8,573 nt of DNA from Silvimonas sp. (GTDB taxonomy: Bacteria > Pseudomonadota > Gammaproteobacteria > Burkholderiales > Chitinibacteraceae). Shown piece by piece: positions 6,181 through 8,573 of this stretch; within the stretch, counting starts at the first letter, position 1, and every line of letters begins with the position of its first letter. A program made the translations under genes and the position numbers. The notes beneath the pieces are model-generated. The model did not search any database. It was not told where the DNA came from and saw only the letters and a list, made by a program, of their open reading frames with translations. The stretch is from contig JASLES010000344.1 in NCBI GenBank assembly GCA_030151005.1, positions 1 to 8,573 of the forward strand. Reading direction: 5' to 3'.

Positions 6181-6312
6181 GACGAGGCGTTGGATCACAA
6201 TCACCCTATGATCTCTGCCTGCGGCAGCTGCAAACAGTTTCCAGCAAAGCACGCCCCCACCTATGCCCCACCTAAGTCCCCTCAGGCACATTGCGCCCAT
6301 CCACCTTCCGCA

Positions 6313-7086
6313 ATGGCAAAAACCCCCATGCATCCCACCACCCACTGGACCAACAAGGTCCCCACGGTCACTTTCGCCTTCTGGCTGATCAAGATTCTCT
6401 CCACCACCGTCGGAGAAACCGGCGCAGATTTTCTGGCCGTCAACGCCGGATTTGGCACGCTGGTCACCGACAGTGCCATGGCGCTGTTTCTGGCGGGCGC
6501 ACTGGGTCTGCAACTGACCGCACACCGCCATGTACCGTGGATTTACTGGCTAACCGTGGTGCTGGTCAGTGTGGTCGGGACACAAATCACCGACCTTTTG
6601 ACCGATGGGCTGGGCGTGAGCCTGTATCTGAGCACCGCGGTCTTTGCCGTCTTGCTAGGGTTCATTTTTGCCGTCTGGTATCGCAAAGAGCACACGCTTT
6701 CGATCAAGGACATCACTACCTTGCCGCGAGAGTTGTTCTACTGGGCTGCCATCCTGTGCACCTTTGCGCTGGGAACCGCAGCGGGCGATCTCACCACAGA
6801 GGCACTGGGTTTGGGCTTTCAGTGGGGCGTGTTTGTGTTTGGGCTACTGATTGCGCTCACCGCCATTGCCTGGCAACTGGGTGTCAACGCGGTGCTGACG
6901 TTCTGGGTGGCCTACATCCTGACCCGGCCGCTGGGTGCAGCGCTGGGCGATTTGTTATCCCAATCCACCACCTATGGCGGCTTGGGTCTGGGGGCCATGC
7001 TCACCAGCGTCCTCTTCCTGCTGGTCATTGTTGCGCTGGTAATCGTGGCGCAGCGCCAGGCCATGCGTGCTGATCCGGCGCTCTGA
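6313..7086 (+). CDS. COG4705-type eight-helix membrane protein
   Basis: A 257-residue inner-membrane protein with about eight transmembrane segments (roughly 18-37, 50-68, 76-95, 102-121, 141-158, 167-186, 190-208, 226-246). The opening KVPTVTFAFWLIKILSTTVG (15-34), followed by ETGAD, is the signature I associate with COG4705, a family of unknown function. A motif [FY]W-x9-G-x4-D occurs four times, at residues 23-39, 78-94, 143-159 and 197-213, so the protein is built from four two-helix units. Each unit carries an acidic residue in or near the membrane. The start is uncertain: ATGs at 6313 and 6328 both lack a Shine-Dalgarno site. The frame stays open back to 5839, but that extension is repeat sequence and is rejected. 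A small exported protein gene follows after 64 bp and may be co-transcribed. A transport role is speculation. Confidence 0.85.
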   Translation: MAKTPMHPTTHWTNKVPTVTFAFWLIKILSTTVGETGADFLAVNAGFGTLVTDSAMALFLAGALGLQLTAHRHVPWIYWLTVVLVSVVGTQITDLLTDGLGVSLYLSTAVFAVLLGFIFAVWYRKEHTLSIKDITTLPRELFYWAAILCTFALGTAAGDLTTEALGLGFQWGVFVFGLLIALTAIAWQLGVNAVLTFWVAYILTRPLGAALGDLLSQSTTYGGLGLGAMLTSVLFLLVIVALVIVAQRQAMRADPAL

Positions 7087-7150
7087 TTTGCCTCGCCACA
7101 ACCCCGTGACTTGTTCAATCGCACCATCGTTTTCATTCAGGAGTAAAACC

Positions 7151-7567
7151 ATGTCTCATCCGCTTGCGCTGGCGCGCCCACTGGCCATAACCCTTTTGGC
7201 ACTGTCCGCCCTGACAGGCGCCAACCTGTTGCCTGCCAGCTTGCCGTTGATGCCCCAGGCACAAGCAGCGGTGCCGTCCAGACTGGGCGACTTGTCGTCT
7301 TTTCGCAAGATTGCGCTCGACGTTCAGACCCTGGTGAACAAGGGTGATCTGGCTGGCGGCAAAACGCGTATCAAGGATCTGGAAGTATCCTGGGACGAAG
7401 CCGAAGCCGGCCTTAAACCCCGTGATGCCGCCACCTGGCATGTGGTGGACAAAGCCATCGACCACGCCCTGGCCGCCCTGCGCGCGGACAAACCCAGCGC
7501 GGATGTCTGCAAGCAGACACTGGCGGATCTGATCAAAACCATGGATCAGGCCAGCGGGAAGGCTTGA
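7151..7567 (+). CDS. Small exported helical protein of unknown function
   Basis: A 138-residue protein beginning with a signal peptide (about 1-39; hydrophobic ITLLALSALTGANLL, then LMPQAQA before AVPSRLG), so the mature form of about 99 residues is probably periplasmic. The mature part looks alpha-helical and charged: FRKIALDVQTLVNKGDLAGG, RIKDLEVSWDEAEAGLKP, then WHVVDKAIDHALAALRADKP and VCKQTLADLIKTMDQ. I recall similar small proteins beside membrane proteins in proteobacteria but know no function. The ATG at 7151 is supported by CAGGAG at 7138-7143 with 7-nt spacing; an in-frame ATG at 7067 overlaps the upstream gene and would disrupt the signal peptide. It lies 64 bp after the COG4705 gene and ends 6 bp before a strong terminator, so the two genes likely form one unit. 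A single Cys is present. Confidence 0.82.
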   Translation: MSHPLALARPLAITLLALSALTGANLLPASLPLMPQAQAAVPSRLGDLSSFRKIALDVQTLVNKGDLAGGKTRIKDLEVSWDEAEAGLKPRDAATWHVVDKAIDHALAALRADKPSADVCKQTLADLIKTMDQASGKA

Positions 7568-7573
7568 TCGCCC

Positions 7574-7611
7574 CCATTAAAAAAGCCCGCAACCGCGGGC
7601 TTTTTTAATGG
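7574..7611. terminator. Strong bidirectional intrinsic terminator
   Basis: CCATTAAAAAAGCCCGC (7574-7590) and GCGGGCTTTTTTAATGG (7595-7611) are perfect complements around the loop AACC. The GC-rich stem tip followed by a T6 run on both strands makes it an intrinsic terminator in both directions. It serves the exported protein gene ending at 7567 and the leftward DUF218 gene. The last codon and the TAA stop of the leftward gene (stop at 7605-7607) lie inside the stem. Confidence 0.95.
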
Positions 7612-8336
7612 CCAACCCATTTGCGCCAGAGCGCCTGCAAATAGAGCATCGGCCGGATCGACACCGCCTCTGCTTCCGGGTTGTGTCCCAAACGCGTTGC
7701 ATAGAATGCCAAGGCCGGGACTTCTCGCCATGAAGAATAGATGTCCCGCCACAGAAAAGTGTGTGGATACAGGCCGGTAACATCCTCAATCCCGGACTGC
7801 CCAAATGTGAGCATGACCCGGGGCTGGTGATAAAACTGGGTAATCACCACAACCGATCCCCAGTGCCGCTGCCGCATCTTTTCAACGGTGTGCCGCACCG
7901 TCAGCAGCGTGTTATCACCCTCATTGTCCACAAACACGTTTGCGGCTGGAACACCGCGAGCCAGTAGCCAGGCGTTCATGGCTGCAGCCTCATCAAGGCC
8001 TGGACCATCAATGCCACCACTGACCAGCACGTTGCGACACTGTCCAGCTTGATAACACCCCAAGGCGGCCTGCAATCGCGCGGTCAATACCGGTTTGGGC
8101 TGGCCATCCTCATCCAGCGCGTTACCAAACACCACGGCGACATCTGCTGCTGTGCGCGGTGCGGGTGTAGATAATCCCCAGCAGGCCACACCCAGCGCCG
8201 CAAGCACCCATAGACTGGCCAGCACAGCGGCTACTTTCCAACCCCACAATTTGATCCACCGCACGTAACCACCTGCCCCGGTTGTAAATGGCGTCACTAT
8301 ATACGCAGGCACGGAAGGCGGATCAATCTGGCTCAA
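7605..8336 (-). CDS. YdcF/SanA/ElyC-like membrane protein (DUF218)
   Basis: A 243-residue protein with one transmembrane helix at about 33-53 and a DUF218 domain at about 64-205. Family motifs visible are DVAVVFGNAL (65-74), VLVSGGIDGPGLDEAAAMNAWL (103-124), VFVDNEGDNTLLTVRHT (134-150) and VVVITQFYHQPRV (162-174). Relatives include E. coli SanA, YdcF and ElyC, linked to envelope integrity, vancomycin tolerance and peptidoglycan precursor metabolism; the enzymatic reaction is not settled. The globular domain is expected on the periplasmic side. The start is TTG at 8336, overlapping the upstream stop codon as TTGA, with only a weak GGTGG upstream; a GTG at codon 14 is an alternative. Translation is therefore probably coupled to the CBS-domain gene. 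Its stop lies in the terminator at 7574-7611. Confidence 0.87.
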   Translation of the reverse strand: MSQIDPPSVPAYIVTPFTTGAGGYVRWIKLWGWKVAAVLASLWVLAALGVACWGLSTPAPRTAADVAVVFGNALDEDGQPKPVLTARLQAALGCYQAGQCRNVLVSGGIDGPGLDEAAAMNAWLLARGVPAANVFVDNEGDNTLLTVRHTVEKMRQRHWGSVVVITQFYHQPRVMLTFGQSGIEDVTGLYPHTFLWRDIYSSWREVPALAFYATRLGHNPEAEAVSIRPMLYLQALWRKWVGH

Positions 8337-8573
8337 GCCACCAACGCGCTCCGGTGGGTGCGGCCAGAGTTCAAATAGCTGGCGATATAGTCTTGCGACA
8401 CCTCACCGCTGTAACGGCCATGAGTGTCGATGACCGGCATCCAGGTCAGGTTGTGTTCATACAGTTTTGACAGCACCACGCGCAGGTTCTCGTTTTCGGC
8501 GGAGGCAATGCTGATGGGCATCAGCTTGTCTGCGCACACGCCGGTTGCACCGCGCACGTCTTTGCGGCGCACG
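8333..8573 (-). CDS. CBS-domain protein, C-terminal part (cut by window edge)
   Basis: About 80 residues of a protein whose beginning lies beyond the right edge. The stretch NENLRVVLSKLYEHNLTWMPVIDTHGRYSGEVSQDYIASYL is a CBS motif: a helix, a buried strand (WMPVID), a G-R turn, then a strand and helix. CBS pairs bind adenine nucleotides or sense ionic strength and regulate attached enzymes, transporters or channels. The preceding RRKDVRGATGVCADKLMPIS may be the linker or the end of the first CBS motif. Candidates for the whole protein include an osmoprotectant ABC ATPase with C-terminal CBS domains or a stand-alone CBS protein; the fragment cannot decide. A GTG at 8572 could in principle start it, but with no upstream sequence that is untestable here. 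The TGA overlaps the TTG of the DUF218 gene. Confidence 0.7.
   Translation of the reverse strand, partial: VRRKDVRGATGVCADKLMPISIASAENENLRVVLSKLYEHNLTWMPVIDTHGRYSGEVSQDYIASYLNSGRTHRSALVA

Larger units (their letters stand above)
5595..6312. other. Gene-free mosaic of intergenic repeats (718 bp)
   Basis: This stretch separates the hydrolase and membrane protein genes. It is built from several repeat types described individually: a GC-rich hairpin, two dRS3-like 20-bp palindromes in the same orientation about 485 bp apart, a larger hairpin-bearing repeat between them, and an imperfect GGTGGATT palindrome. Open frames crossing it (for example one in frame with the downstream gene) have peptide text such as SRFRRNDE and LLSFGEAKES that I recognise as translated repeat, not protein. 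A TATGAT at 6207-6212 could be a -10 box for the downstream gene but has no -35 partner. Confidence 0.75.

Noticed and set aside
6291..7073. Alternate-frame open reading frame of 260 residues within the membrane protein gene
   Set aside because: It is rich in His/Arg/Gly with no membrane or domain pattern. The other frame gives eight clean helices with fourfold repeats.

Overview
The window looks like a chromosomal segment of a betaproteobacterium, most probably of the order Neisseriales. This is inferred from moderately high G+C, from the protein types, and from 20-bp palindromes of the form ATTCC(N10)GGAAT followed by GACGA, which resemble the dRS3 repeats of Neisseria. No rRNA, tRNA, CRISPR array, transposase, integrase or phage gene is visible. 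I cannot name the species.

Layout. (1) 1-566: an Lrp/AsnC-type regulator gene (102-566, +) behind a leader with two interleaved perfect inverted repeats. (2) 570-2762 (-): a 730-residue phosphoesterase of the phospholipase C/AcpA family. It carries an unusual N-terminal domain with an HExxE motif and has no signal peptide. It converges on the regulator with only 3 bp between stop codons. (3) 2763-2940: a divergent intergenic region with two inverted repeats. (4) 2941-3711 (+): a periplasmic family-3 solute-binding protein that probably starts at TTG. (5) 3712-4142: a gene-free leader with a good sigma70-like promoter. (6) 4143-5594 (+): an exported SxxK serine hydrolase of the beta-lactamase/6-aminohexanoate-dimer hydrolase class. 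(7) 5595-6312: a 0.7-kb gene-free mosaic of repeats. It holds two dRS3-like palindromes in the same orientation around a widespread hairpin-bearing repeat. (8) 6313-7086 (+): an eight-helix membrane protein of the COG4705 type with a fourfold internal motif. It is followed at 7151-7567 (+) by a small exported helical protein of unknown function. (9) 7574-7611: a perfect 17-bp-stem bidirectional terminator. (10) 7605-8336 (-): a YdcF/SanA/ElyC (DUF218) membrane protein, translationally coupled by a TTGA overlap to a CBS-domain gene (8333-8573, -) that is cut by the window edge.

How the genes fit together. The window does not form one pathway. Most units are single genes with their own signals. 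The likely functional pairs are the COG4705 protein with the small exported protein, and the CBS-domain gene with the DUF218 gene. The phosphoesterase and the solute-binding protein share a divergent control region.

No clearly new multi-gene system is visible. The most notable observations are the [FW/YW]-x9-G-x4-D motif repeated four times in the COG4705 protein, the HExxE domain fused to a cytosolic-looking phosphoesterase, and the mosaic of repeats at 5595-6312.
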